Below, piece after piece: positions 1 to 9,365 of a stretch of DNA of 52,960 bases. The notes below the pieces were generated by a model. It did no database searches. It saw nothing but the letters and a program-made list of their open reading frames with translations, and was not told the origin of the DNA. This DNA comes from Acidobacteriota bacterium (GTDB lineage: Bacteria; Acidobacteriota; Thermoanaerobaculia; Thermoanaerobaculales; Sulfomarinibacteraceae): the NCBI GenBank assembly GCA_013152925.1, contig JAADFK010000151.1, positions 1-52,960 of the forward strand. The letters run 5' to 3'. A program made the position numbers and the translations under genes. Position 1 is the stretch's first letter; each line of letters starts with the position of its first letter.

Positions 1-1963
1 CCGGTGCGGTCAGCCAGTAGTAGTCGAGGTCGCCGACGCAGTCGATGGCGGCCGGGGTGGACCCGCAGCCGGAGAGCGGCGTCGCGCTGGCCAGGTAGTC
101 GTTCCCGGGATCGTTGCCGCAGCTCGGGTTGCAGCCGGATATGGTCAGGTCATAGCTCTGGGTGACGGTGCTGTCCTGCGGCAGGATCCGGACGTACACC
201 TTCTCGCCGGCGCTCATGGTGTAGTCATAGGTCGAGGTGGTCTCCGCGATCAGGTTGCCGGCCGCCGTGAACAGGGTCAGGCGCATGGTGTCCGTGGAGC
301 TGACGGCGAAGGTAAAGACGCCGTTCCGGATCGCCGTGAAGGCGTAGAAGTCCGTATCGCCCGTGCAGTCGATGGCCGCTGCGGTCGTCCCGCATGACGT
401 GCCGAGGTCCGTGGCGTGGGCCGTGTCCTCGTTTCCCGGATCGCTGCCGCAGCCGCCGGAGGAGCATCCGGAGACGACGAGTGTGTAGTCGCCGGTACCG
501 TCGTTTCCGTACTCGTTGACGGCCACGGAGTACTTCTGGCCGGCCACGAGCGTGTAGACGATCCTGGCGTTCGAGCCGGAGCCGCTGTCATCGTCGGAAG
601 CGATGGCGTCACCGTTTGAGTCGTAGAGCCTGAGCTCGGTGTCGGTGGCGCCCGTGGTCTCGAAGGTGAACGAGCCCGAGCCCGGTGCGGTCAGCCAGTA
701 GTAGTCGAGGTCGCCGGTGCAGTCGATGGCGGCCGGCGTGGACCCGCAACCGGAGAGAGGCGTGGCGCTGGCCAGGTAGTCGTTCCCGGGGTCGCTGCCG
801 CAGCCGCCGGAGGAGCAGCCGGAGATCGACAGGGTGTAGGTCGGCGTGTCCGACGACGACTGCGACATGATCCGGATGTGCACCGTCTCGCCGGCCGTCA
901 TCGTATAGTCCACGCTCGGGCCCTCCTGGATCAAGGACCCGGCTGCCGTGAACAGCGTCAGCCGCATGGAGCTGGTCGGGGTGACGGCGAAGGTGTAGGT
1001 GCCCGGATTCGTGGCGGTCCAGCTGTAGAAGTCGATGTCGCCCGGGCAGTCGATGGCCTTGCCGCTCATCGTGGCGCAACCCGGGTTGAGGAAGGTGGCC
1101 GTGGCGCCCGTATCGTCCCCTGGATCGGCGCCGCAGCCCCCGCTGCAGCCGGAGATCTGGAGCTCGTAGTCGCCGGTGGCATCGTTGTTGTATTCGCTGA
1201 CTCTCACGTAGTAGGTCTGTCCCCCGGTCACGGTGGAAACGATCCTGGCGTTGGCCCCGGCACCACCGTCGTCATCGGAGAGGATGAGGCCACCGCTGCC
1301 GTTGAAGAGCTCGAGAAAGGTGTCGGTGGAGCCCGTGGTCTCGAAGGTGTACGAGCCGGAGCTCGGTGCCGACCACTCGTAGAAGTCCAGATCGCCGATG
1401 CAGTCGATGGCGGCAGTGTAGCCAGCACAGCCGGGAAACCACGTGGCGTTCGCAACGTCGTCGTTCCCCGGATCGGCGCCGCAGTTGCCTCCCGAACACC
1501 CGGAAACCTCGAGATCATAGGTCGGTGTCGCCCCGATGAGGACCGACTCGGCCTTGACCCACACGAGATCGCCCGAGCTCAGCGTGTAGGAGATCGCTGT
1601 CTCGCTCGTTCCCACCGGTGTGCCGGAGCTGTTGTACAGCGTGATGCTGACGGGAGTCGATGGGTTCCCGGAGGAGACGCTGAATGTGAAGGTTGCTGAC
1701 TGAGGCGCCGTGAAGGTGTAGTAGTCGAGATCCCCGGAGCAATCGATGGCGGCCGAATGGACCGCGCAGGTGGATCCCAGATCGGTGGCGGTCGCGAAGT
1801 CGTCGTCCCCCGGATCCGCGCCGCACTGGGCGTCAGCCGGAGCGGAGATGCCAACGAGGAGGAGCACGACCAGGACGAGCCATGCGATGGACGGCAGCCG
1901 TCCTCCTGGGTCGTTGCGGTGAAGGAGAGCCGGCATCCGGGTTGTGGCGAAACGTTCAAACAT
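1..1963 (-). CDS. Exported multi-PPC-domain protein (3' end outside window)
   Basis: Open frame from an ATG at 1963 that runs off the window edge, so at least 654 residues are encoded and no stop is seen. A GGAGGT ribosome site lies 5 bases before the ATG. Residues about 1-46 form a signal peptide with a long polar N-region, a hydrophobic core (LVLVVLLLVGI) and an ADA-type cleavage site. The rest is tandem beta-sandwich repeats of about 110 residues, each opening with C-G-x-D-P-G-[ND] and holding four Cys that could form two disulfides. They resemble bacterial pre-peptidase C-terminal (PPC) domains. Five repeats are complete and a sixth is cut. Two subtypes alternate: one has an Asp-rich loop (SDDDGG), the other a DYTMSAGE strand. 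No enzyme domain lies in the visible part, so it is probably a secreted binding or adhesion protein, or the non-catalytic part of a larger enzyme. Confidence 0.85.
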   Translation of the reverse strand, partial: MFERFATTRMPALLHRNDPGGRLPSIAWLVLVVLLLVGISAPADAQCGADPGDDDFATATDLGSTCAVHSAAIDCSGDLDYYTFTAPQSATFTFSVSSGNPSTPVSITLYNSSGTPVGTSETAISYTLSSGDLVWVKAESVLIGATPTYDLEVSGCSGGNCGADPGNDDVANATWFPGCAGYTAAIDCIGDLDFYEWSAPSSGSYTFETTGSTDTFLELFNGSGGLILSDDDGGAGANARIVSTVTGGQTYYVRVSEYNNDATGDYELQISGCSGGCGADPGDDTGATATFLNPGCATMSGKAIDCPGDIDFYSWTATNPGTYTFAVTPTSSMRLTLFTAAGSLIQEGPSVDYTMTAGETVHIRIMSQSSSDTPTYTLSISGCSSGGCGSDPGNDYLASATPLSGCGSTPAAIDCTGDLDYYWLTAPGSGSFTFETTGATDTELRLYDSNGDAIASDDDSGSGSNARIVYTLVAGQKYSVAVNEYGNDGTGDYTLVVSGCSSGGCGSDPGNEDTAHATDLGTSCGTTAAAIDCTGDTDFYAFTAIRNGVFTFAVSSTDTMRLTLFTAAGNLIAETTSTYDYTMSAGEKVYVRILPQDSTVTQSYDLTISGCNPSCGNDPGNDYLASATPLSGCGSTPAAIDCVGDLDYYWLTAP

Positions 1964-2446
1964 GGTCAACCTCCAATAGGTGCGTAATCGCGACAGTTGT
2001 CCATTGGAGCAAGAACGATGCCAGTGGAGGCGGGATCTGGCCGGGGGACGGGAATGGTGGAGATAACTGATTGATGTGGTGTTCATTACCGTGGCACGCC
2101 GGTGCCCGGGGCCCACGCGGAGCGAGGCGGGAGAGTCCGGGCCCGTCTCGTCCTTGAGATGGCTCGGTCTCGGGTCTGCGACGGGGTGAGCCGCTGCCGC
2201 GGAAGGCGTGCCGGGGGTGGAGCTCGGGCCCTTCGGGATCCCTGTCCGTGCGCGGGAGACGTGGGCGATTCTGGTGGCTCCATCGCTGGCGAGCGACCCG
2301 CCATGGCGGCCGGCCGGGGGGTCGCGCCCTCCCGGCGTCCACCGGCCAGGTGGCAGGCCCGGCGGTCCCGGGTGGTGCCCCGGCGGTGTATACTCCTGCG
2401 AAATTCCGCGCCCGGCCGGATCGCGGGCGCAAGGTCGGAGCTGCCT
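1964..2446. other. Divergent intergenic region between PPC protein and trpB
   Basis: 483 bases with no convincing gene. It must hold the promoters of two divergent genes. The only promoter-like element I can support is a -10 box near 2389 facing trpB. The frame of trpB stays open upstream to 2102, but the translation there is Arg/Gly-rich and unlike the TrpB family, so it is treated as untranslated. Confidence 0.5.
2389..2394 (+). promoter_or_regulatory. Candidate -10 box for trpB
   Basis: TATACT matches the sigma-70 -10 consensus at 5 of 6 positions in an otherwise very GC-rich stretch. It would start transcription about 45 bases before the trpB ATG. No clear -35 box is seen 16-18 bases upstream. 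Confidence 0.35.
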
Positions 2447-3811
2447 ATGGACACACCTCGGATCGATCTGCCCATCAGTGAAATCCCGCGCCAGTGGTAC
2501 AACCTGGCCGCTGACCTGCCGCCCGCGCCGCCGTTGGGGCCCGACGGCAAGCCCATCGATCCTGCCGCCCTGGCGGCGGTCTTTCCCGAGAACCTGATCG
2601 AGCAGGAAGTCAGCTCCCAGCGCTGGATCGACATTCCCGAGGAGATCCTGGAGATCCTGCTGAGGTGGCGTCCCACCCCGCTGCGGCGGGCCTACGCCCT
2701 GGAACGCCACCTGGGCACGCCGGCACGGATCTACTACAAGGACGAGAGCGTGTCGCCGGCGGGCTCGCACAAGCCCAACACGGCCGTGGCACAGGCCTGG
2801 TACAACAAGCAGGCCGGCATCAAGCGCCTGACCACGGAGACCGGCGCTGGCCAGTGGGGCAGCGCGCTCTCCTACGCCTGCGCCCAGGTGGGCCTCGGCT
2901 GCAAGGTGTTCATGGTCCGTGTCAGCTTCGAGCAGAAGCCCTTCCGCAAGGTGATGATGCAGACCTGGGGCGGACAGTGCATCCCCTCGCCCAGCCGCGA
3001 GACCGAGGCCGGGCGGGCCATCCTGGAGAAGGACCCCAACTCGCCCGGCAGCCTGGGCATCGCCATCAGCGAGGCCGTGGAGTCAGCGGTCAGCGATCCC
3101 CTGGGCGAGACGCGCTACGCCCTGGGCAGTGTGCTCAACCACGTGCTGCTCCACCAGACGGTGATCGGGCTGGAGGCCAAGCAGCAGCTTGCCCTGGCAG
3201 GCGAGAGCAAGCCCGACGTCATCATCGGCTGCGCCGGTGGTGGCAGCAACTTCGCCGGCCTGGCCAACCCCTACGTGGCGGACGTGCTGGACGGGGAGGA
3301 GATCGAGATCGTGCCCGTGGAACCCGAGGCCTGCCCGACCCTCACCAGGGCCCCCTACGCCTACGACTTCGGCGACGTGGCCGGGATGACGCCGCTGCTG
3401 GCCATGCACACGCTGGGTCATACCTTCGTACCGCCCACCATCCACGCCGGGGGCCTGCGCTACCACGGCATGGCCCCGCTGGTCAGCGCCGCCGTCAAGG
3501 CCGGCATCATGCAACCACGGGCCTACGGGCAGCTGGAGTGCTACGAGGCGGCCGTGACCTTCGCCAGGACCGAGGGGATCATCTGCGCGCCGGAGACCTC
3601 CCACGCCATCGCTGCGGCCATGGAAGAGGCGAGGAAGGCGAAGGAGAGCGGTGAGCCCAGGGTCATCCTTTTCAGCTTCAGCGGTCACGGACTGCTGGAC
3701 CTGGCTGGCTACGAGGCCTACTTCGCCGGCGCCCTGGAGAACTACCCCCTCCCCGAGGAGGTCCTGGCCCGCTCCCTGGCCGTCCTGGAACACCTGCCCA
3801 AGCCGGAGTGA
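2447..3811 (+). CDS. trpB: Tryptophan synthase beta chain, TrpB2-like
   Basis: A 454-residue cytoplasmic PLP enzyme condensing indole (or a related acceptor) with L-serine. The length and the N-terminal extension before the catalytic core (about residues 1-75) are typical of the TrpB2 / TrpB-like family rather than the roughly 400-residue TrpB1. The PLP-lysine motif GSHKPN is near residue 107, followed by ETGAGQWG. The phosphate-binding loop is GCAGGGSNF, and SFSGHG lies near the C-terminus. The start is the ATG at 2447, after a weak CGGAG ribosome site; the open frame further upstream is not conserved-looking. No trpA or other trp gene is nearby, which fits TrpB2 proteins that work alone, for example in indole salvage. 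That role is inferred. Confidence 0.92.
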   Translation: MDTPRIDLPISEIPRQWYNLAADLPPAPPLGPDGKPIDPAALAAVFPENLIEQEVSSQRWIDIPEEILEILLRWRPTPLRRAYALERHLGTPARIYYKDESVSPAGSHKPNTAVAQAWYNKQAGIKRLTTETGAGQWGSALSYACAQVGLGCKVFMVRVSFEQKPFRKVMMQTWGGQCIPSPSRETEAGRAILEKDPNSPGSLGIAISEAVESAVSDPLGETRYALGSVLNHVLLHQTVIGLEAKQQLALAGESKPDVIIGCAGGGSNFAGLANPYVADVLDGEEIEIVPVEPEACPTLTRAPYAYDFGDVAGMTPLLAMHTLGHTFVPPTIHAGGLRYHGMAPLVSAAVKAGIMQPRAYGQLECYEAAVTFARTEGIICAPETSHAIAAAMEEARKAKESGEPRVILFSFSGHGLLDLAGYEAYFAGALENYPLPEEVLARSLAVLEHLPKPE

Positions 3812-4126
3812 GGACCTCCGCCGGGCGTCGCCGACGATCCGGGAGCTGGCCATGGACCTGGGGGCCCGCCCCAACACCGTGGCCAAGGCCCACCGGATCC
3901 TCGCGGCCGGGGGCTGGCTGAAGCTCAGGCGCCGCCGGGGCGCCACGGTGCTCCAACGGCCGGTTCCCAGGGCGGGAGAGGATGCGCTGTCCCGCTGGCG
4001 CCAACGCCTGGAGGAGTTGATCGTGGAGGGGCTGGCCCGGGGTCTGAACCCGGCACAGTTGGTCGAAGCGCTCGCAGAGGCTGCCGCGCCCTCCCGGCGG
4101 TGGCGACGTCAGGCCCGGATGGCCTC
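3812..4126 (+). pseudogene. GntR-family (YtrA-like) regulator remnant, 5' truncated
   Basis: Directly after the trpB stop, in another frame, the translation contains PTIRELAMDLGARPNTVAKA, the second half of a GntR winged helix-turn-helix. After it come a wing-like RRRRGATVL and a short helical tail (LIVEGLARGLNPAQLVEAL) like the C-terminal helices of small YtrA-type GntR proteins. The first 30-35 residues of the DNA-binding domain are missing. Upstream the same frame is only trpB out of frame, with no plausible start codon; the first in-frame ATG, at 3852, lies inside the recognition region. The 3' end runs into the convergent hydrolase gene. Probably a deletion remnant; the end given is approximate. 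Confidence 0.6.
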
Positions 4127-5470
4127 TCAGGAGGTGGGCGCCGAGTGTTCGCCGACCCAGCGGGCGATGTCGGAGATGACCTGGGGCGCGACGTGGCCGG
4201 GCTTCTCGTACTCTGCCGGGGAGGAGGGGCCCTCGCCGGCCATGAAGAGGTGGTTGAGCTTCGGGTAGGTCTTGAAGGTGACGTCGGGCTTGCCGGATAA
4301 CGCCTTCTTCCAGCCCTTGAAGTCCTTGGTGGTCACCTGGTAGTCCCGCCCGCCCTGGAGGATCAGGATGGGAAGCTCCAGCCGGGCCGCGGTGGCGGCG
4401 GGGTCGTAGCTCCTGAGATCGAGCCAGTAGGAGCCGGGCGTCGAGGCGCCGAGGACGGTGACGGTGTCGTCGGGGCTCAGCTTGGGATCACGGATGGCGC
4501 GCACGGCAGCCTCGGCCTGGGCGATTCGCTCCTTTTCCGCGGCGCTTGCCGTGCCATCGAGGCCGGCGATGTAGCGGAGCTGGCGGACGATGTTCTCCTC
4601 GAGAGGCGTGGTGGCGCCGGCGAGGATGATCAGCCCGGCGACCACAGGATCGCCGGCGGCGATCCGCGGCGCCGCCGTGCCGCCCAGGCTGTGACCGAGG
4701 ACGAAGATGTGATGGTGGTCGATCCTTGCGTGCCGGCCGAGCAGCGCGACGGCGGCACGGGCGTCGGCGATCACCTCGTCGTCGAGGGTCAGCCGGTGGA
4801 TCTTCCGCATCTCGGCCGGGTAACGCTTGCTCCGCTTTTCGTAGCGCAGCACGGCGATCTGACGGGCCGCCAGCCCCCACGCCAGGTCGCGGAAGACCTT
4901 GTTGGGTCCGATGGTCTCGTCGCGGTCCTGGGGTCCGGAGCCGGCCACCAGCACCACGGCGGGGAAGGGTCCCTTGCCCTGGGGCATGGTCAGCGTGCCG
5001 GGAAGCCGCCACGGTGGGGCGCCAACGGTGACCTCCTCCTCGGTGACGCCAGCCGGCGGCTCCTCGCCCACCACCGCCGCCACCGGCTGCGGTGCGACGA
5101 AGAAGAGGCCGGCCACCCGGCCCTGGTCATCGTAGACCACCTTGGCGTCCAGCTTGGTGACCGAAAAGGTGCAGCGCACGAAGACAATCCGGTAGGCGCC
5201 AGCCTCGATCTCGTGGGCCGCGCCAATGGTCTTGAGATCGCCTGTCTGGTCCGTGAGCTGTTTCCAGACCTTGGCCAGCTTGTCCGGTGCAAGCTGCCGT
5301 TTCATGTTCTGGTCGAAGGTGGCCGCCGCCTGTTGGAACTTGCCGGCCCGAAGCATGGAGACCAGCTCCCGTGCCCGGTTGGTCAGCGGGGTCGTGGTCC
5401 CGGGCTGGACGGCCGCCGTGGCGGGCAGCGCCACGGCGAGGGAGAGCAGGAGGGTCATGAGAGCTCGCAT
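4127..5470 (-). CDS. Exported alpha/beta hydrolase with N-terminal DUF3887-like domain
   Basis: 447 residues. The ATG at 5470 is chosen because AAAGGA lies 8 bases upstream; alternatives at 5479 and 5458 are less well placed. Residues 1-20 form a signal peptide (LLLSLAVALPATAA). Residues about 28-120 resemble the DUF3887 domain that often precedes secreted hydrolases. The hydrolase part shows an oxyanion-type VAGSGPQDRD, the nucleophile elbow GHSLGG, a probable acid Asp in LQGGRDYQ and the His in KLNHLF, so a full Ser-Asp-His triad is present. Probably a periplasmic or extracellular esterase or peptidase of the dienelactone-hydrolase/prolyl-oligopeptidase-like group; substrate unknown. The upstream gap to smc is 367 bases, so it probably has its own promoter. 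Confidence 0.85.
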   Translation of the reverse strand: MRALMTLLLSLAVALPATAAVQPGTTTPLTNRARELVSMLRAGKFQQAAATFDQNMKRQLAPDKLAKVWKQLTDQTGDLKTIGAAHEIEAGAYRIVFVRCTFSVTKLDAKVVYDDQGRVAGLFFVAPQPVAAVVGEEPPAGVTEEEVTVGAPPWRLPGTLTMPQGKGPFPAVVLVAGSGPQDRDETIGPNKVFRDLAWGLAARQIAVLRYEKRSKRYPAEMRKIHRLTLDDEVIADARAAVALLGRHARIDHHHIFVLGHSLGGTAAPRIAAGDPVVAGLIILAGATTPLEENIVRQLRYIAGLDGTASAAEKERIAQAEAAVRAIRDPKLSPDDTVTVLGASTPGSYWLDLRSYDPAATAARLELPILILQGGRDYQVTTKDFKGWKKALSGKPDVTFKTYPKLNHLFMAGEGPSSPAEYEKPGHVAPQVISDIARWVGEHSAPTS

Positions 5471-5837
5471 GGGTGACATCCTTTCGTCGTTACTGGCCCA
5501 GCCGTGGGCCACGGGGCCCGCCGGCGCCAGAGGGCGCCTCGATGATCCTCCCTCGCGGCCCGCCACGCAAGGGGAGTGGAGGAAACGCCCGATGCGAAGA
5601 CGTGAGCGTGAATGGCGCTGTGCCTGTTGCACGCGGACAACGTGCATCGAGCGCCGCCGGCTGTCAAGAGGCCTCGCGGAGGAGGGCGTTGGGCTGGACC
5701 TGAGCACGGACGGGGCGTCCACAGGGCGATGGGCGGGCCTGCAGCCCTGGTTGTCGCTGAGGGGCCGCCGGGGCATGCCCACATTGCCGGTCCCCTGCGC
5801 CGGCCGACGGTTCCCGGTCCACATCCGGCCTGGGGGC
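5471..5837. other. Intergenic region between smc and the hydrolase gene
   Basis: 367 bases with no credible gene on either strand. On the minus strand a perfect -35 hexamer TTGACA (plus-strand 5662-5667) stands upstream of the hydrolase gene, but no good -10 box follows 16-18 bases later. No repeats or strong terminator hairpin were recognised. Confidence 0.4.
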
Positions 5838-8800
5838 TCATCCCTCCATGCGGACGGAGACGATCTTGGAGACGCCCGGCTCTTCCATGGTGACGCCGTA
5901 GAGGATATCGGCCCGGGTCATGGTGCGGCGGTTGTGGGTGATCAGGACGAACTGGGTGTGCTCGGTCATCTCCCGCACGAGCTCGCCCAGCCGTTCCACG
6001 TTGGCGTCGTCCAGGGCGGCGTCCACCTCGTCGAGGATGCAGAAGGGAGAGGGCTTGATCCTGAACAGCGCGATCAGAAGGGAGAGGCCCACCAGGGCCT
6101 TCTCGCCGCCGGAGAGGAGCTGGACGGACTGGTTCTTCTTGCCCGGGGGCTGAGCTGTGATCAGGAGGCCGGATTCCAGGGGGTCGTCCTCGTCCGCCAA
6201 GTCCAGGCGGGCCGTGCCGCCGCCGAAGAGGTAGGCGAAGGTCTCGGCCAGCACGGCGTTGACCCGCTGGAACGTCTCCATGAAACGGTCCAGGCAGGTG
6301 GCGTCGATCTCCCGGATGGTGGCGTTGAGCGAGCGGAGGGAGTCCACGAGGTCCTCGCGCTGCTCGTGGAGAAAGGTGGAGCGCTGTGAGAGCTCCTCCA
6401 CCTCCTGGACCGCCAGCAGGTTGACGGGGCCGATCTTCTCCAGGCGGGAGCGCAGTGCCTCCACCGCCGCGCGAAGCTCGTCGGCGTCTCCCTCCGCCGG
6501 CGCCTCCACGGTGGCCATGGCCTCCACGTCGAGGCCAAGCTCTCCGGCGATGTGCTCCTCGAGAGCAGCGTGCTCGGCCTCGAGGCGAGTCGTCTCGACC
6601 TCCATCTCGTGAAGCCGTGTCCTGACCTCGTCATGGGCCGAACGGCGCTGGACCACCTCCTGCTCGAGGCGTGCAACCTTGGTCGCGGTTTCCTCCACGG
6701 CCTCGGCCCGTTGCCGCTCCTGGTCCCGGGCCGACTTCAGAAGCCCCTGCTCCTCCACCAGGCGGGTCCGCGAACGGACGATCTCCTTTTCGGTGGCCTC
6801 CAGACGTTCCTGGAGGTCGGCGGCCTCCGCGGCGAGGGACCCGAGCCGGGCCTCGAGCTCCTGGGTCTGTTCCTCGATACGCCGGGCCTGGTCGCGGGCG
6901 GTCTCCAGGCGTTCCGCCGCCAGCCGTTCCTCGGCACGCCACCGGTCGAGCTCCCGCTGGGCGGTGGTGGCCGCTTCCCGGCGGGCCTCCACCTGAGCGG
7001 CCGCCCGCTCCACGGCGGCTTCCAGGCCGCTGGACCGCCTCTCCAGCTCCTCCACCTCCTTGCCCAGCCGGAGCCGGCGCGCCGCGATCTCCTCCCGCTC
7101 TTTGCGCGCCCGCCCGTCCTCCTCCCGGACCGCCTCCAGCTCGCGTTCCAGGCGCTTGAGCTCGCCGTCGAGAGACTGCTCACGGGCGGCGGCCCTGGCC
7201 CTGGCCTGTTCGGCCTCCACCAGCTCCCGGCGCGACTGATCGAGCTGGCGGTCCAGGGAGGAGGCTTTCTCGCGGAGGGAGCTCTGCCGTTCCCGGAGGG
7301 ATTCCGAGCTCGCCTCGAGGCTGGCGGCCTCTTCCAACAGGCGCCGGCGTTCGTCCTTGAGGGCCAGGGCGCCCTTGATCCGGCTGCCTCTCGTGGGCAG
7401 CTCCCGGCAGGAACCCCGGTGGAGGGTTCCGTCGGGGCTGACGAAGAGGGCATGGGGATGGCGAGAGGCCAGGCGCGCGGCGGTGGGCGAATCATCGCAG
7501 CGGTAGGCCGGGGGGAGCACGCGGGTGATCCAGCCGGCGTGCTCCTCGGCGATGCCGGCCAGGGGGAGCAGCGGCTCGGCACCGTCCACTTCCGGAACCT
7601 CGGCAGGAGGGGCAGTCGTTGCCGCCAGGACAATCCGCGTCCGCGCCTCGAGCGCCGCCGCGGCGCGGAGGCTGGCCCCGGGAATCTCGTCCAGCCGGGC
7701 CACGGGGAGCTCAAGCCACTCCCTCCAGACCCGGTCGAGAATCCCGGCGGCGCCAGGCGCCGGAGAGAGGTAGTCACCCACCTGTCCGGCCAGCGCCGCC
7801 TCGGGGATCAGGCTGGCGACCTGTTCCGTGGCGGCGTGGAACCGCGCCAGCTCTCCCTCGATGCCGGCGAGCCGATGGCGGAGCTCCCACAGGTGATGGC
7901 CGACGGCCTCGGCCTCGCGGCCGGCGGTCTCGGCGGCCTCGACGGCGTTCTCCCGGTCGGCGGCGACGGCATCCCGCCTGGCCCGGGCCTCCTCCAGCTG
8001 GCCGGCCGCTGCCGAGCTCTCGGTCCGTGCCTCCTCGAACTGTTCCTGGAGCTCGGTGCGGCGACCGGCAAGCCGCTCCGCCTCCTGGGCCAGCTGACCC
8101 AGGGAGTAGGCGATCCGGTCCTGCTGACGCTCCAGCTCGATCTGCTGGTTCCGGCGGGACGTCAGCGTGGAGATCGCCCGCAACAGGTTCTGGCGGGCCT
8201 CGGCGGCGGCGCTCTCGGCCGCGCGTTGAGCGCGGAGAGCTTCCTCGACGACACCGGCGGCCTCCTTGCGATGCCGGCGGACCTCGGCGAGCGCCTCCTC
8301 CAGCGCCGCTGCCTGGTCCGCCGCCGCCTTGGCTTCATCATGGAGCGTGCCGCTGGAGGATGTCAGGCCGGCCGTCTGCCGGCGGTTGGTCTCCAGGGAG
8401 GCGCGGAGGCTGTCCAGGAGGTCGGCCGAGCGTTCGAGGAAGGCTTCCAGTCGTTCCCGCGAGGCGGTCAGGCGGCCCACCTCGGCGCGGGTCTCCTCGA
8501 CTCGGGCCCGGCTCTCCTCCAGCTCCCTGCGGGCGGCCACCAGGTCGGCCTCCGCTCCACCCAGGGCCGAGGCGGCGCCGGCCAGCTCGGTCTCTACCTG
8601 CGCGCGCCGGCGGGCCAGCCCGGCGCGGCGGGCCACGAGCGCCCGGGCTTCCAGGGCGAAGAGCGTTCGCTGCCGTTCCTTGAGCTCCTCCTCGATCTTG
8701 TGGTAGCGCCTGGCCTGGCCGGCCTGACGCTTGAGCTGGCGGAGGGAGCGATCCACCTCGGCGATGACATCGTCGAGCCGCGCCAGGTTCTGCCGGGTCT

Positions 8801-9356
8801 GCTCCAGCTTGAGCTCGGCCTCGTGCTTTCGCACCTTGTACCGTGTGATGCCGGCCGCCTCCTCCAGGAGGGCGCGCCGGTCGGTTGGCCGGGCGGACAG
8901 GACGCGGCCGATTCGGTCCTGGCCGATGATGGAGTAGGCGCGCGTTCCGAGGCCGATGGACAGGAGCTCGTCCATGACGTCCTTGAGGCGGGCGCTCTTG
9001 CCGTTGAGCCGGTACTCCGAGGGCCCGTTACGGTAGACCCGCCGGCTGAGGACAAGGCGGCCGCCCGTCGCCTCCCAGCGTCCGTCGTCCGCCGTCAGGG
9101 TGAGGGTCACCTGGGCGGCGCCGGCGGGCTTGCGGCGGTGGTTGCCGGAGAAGACCACGTCGCTCATGTTCTTGAGCCGCATGAGGCTCGGGCTCTGCTC
9201 GCCGAGGACCCAGAGGATGGCGTCGACAACGTTGGACTTGCCGACGCCGTTGGGTCCGACGATGGCGTTGACATCACCGGGAAACTCGAGGGCGACGGCG
9301 TCGGCGAAGGACTTGAAGCCGTCGAGCTCCAGCGAGGCGAGGCGGATGCGCGTCAT
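5838..9356 (-). CDS. smc: Chromosome segregation protein SMC
   Basis: 1172 residues, the normal SMC length. This ATPase forms the condensin-like ring with ScpA and ScpB that compacts and separates chromosomes. Walker A is GPNGVGKSN at residues 34-42 (Val replaces the usual Ser/Thr between the glycines). Long Glu/Arg-rich coiled coils flank a hinge at about residues 520-650. The ABC signature LSGGEKALVGLSLL is near residue 1080 and Walker B CILDEVDAALDD near 1104. The start is nine bases after the stop of the nucleoside phosphorylase gene, so the two are probably co-transcribed. No scpA or scpB lies in the window. Confidence 0.97.
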   Translation of the reverse strand: MTRIRLASLELDGFKSFADAVALEFPGDVNAIVGPNGVGKSNVVDAILWVLGEQSPSLMRLKNMSDVVFSGNHRRKPAGAAQVTLTLTADDGRWEATGGRLVLSRRVYRNGPSEYRLNGKSARLKDVMDELLSIGLGTRAYSIIGQDRIGRVLSARPTDRRALLEEAAGITRYKVRKHEAELKLEQTRQNLARLDDVIAEVDRSLRQLKRQAGQARRYHKIEEELKERQRTLFALEARALVARRAGLARRRAQVETELAGAASALGGAEADLVAARRELEESRARVEETRAEVGRLTASRERLEAFLERSADLLDSLRASLETNRRQTAGLTSSSGTLHDEAKAAADQAAALEEALAEVRRHRKEAAGVVEEALRAQRAAESAAAEARQNLLRAISTLTSRRNQQIELERQQDRIAYSLGQLAQEAERLAGRRTELQEQFEEARTESSAAAGQLEEARARRDAVAADRENAVEAAETAGREAEAVGHHLWELRHRLAGIEGELARFHAATEQVASLIPEAALAGQVGDYLSPAPGAAGILDRVWREWLELPVARLDEIPGASLRAAAALEARTRIVLAATTAPPAEVPEVDGAEPLLPLAGIAEEHAGWITRVLPPAYRCDDSPTAARLASRHPHALFVSPDGTLHRGSCRELPTRGSRIKGALALKDERRRLLEEAASLEASSESLRERQSSLREKASSLDRQLDQSRRELVEAEQARARAAAREQSLDGELKRLERELEAVREEDGRARKEREEIAARRLRLGKEVEELERRSSGLEAAVERAAAQVEARREAATTAQRELDRWRAEERLAAERLETARDQARRIEEQTQELEARLGSLAAEAADLQERLEATEKEIVRSRTRLVEEQGLLKSARDQERQRAEAVEETATKVARLEQEVVQRRSAHDEVRTRLHEMEVETTRLEAEHAALEEHIAGELGLDVEAMATVEAPAEGDADELRAAVEALRSRLEKIGPVNLLAVQEVEELSQRSTFLHEQREDLVDSLRSLNATIREIDATCLDRFMETFQRVNAVLAETFAYLFGGGTARLDLADEDDPLESGLLITAQPPGKKNQSVQLLSGGEKALVGLSLLIALFRIKPSPFCILDEVDAALDDANVERLGELVREMTEHTQFVLITHNRRTMTRADILYGVTMEEPGVSKIVSVRMEG

Positions 9357-9365
9357 GGGCGGGGG

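Noticed and set aside
2102..2446. N-terminal extension of trpB by 115 codons
   Set aside because: Arg/Gly-rich and unlike TrpB2 proteins; a -10 box and the ATG at 2447 give a normal-length protein.
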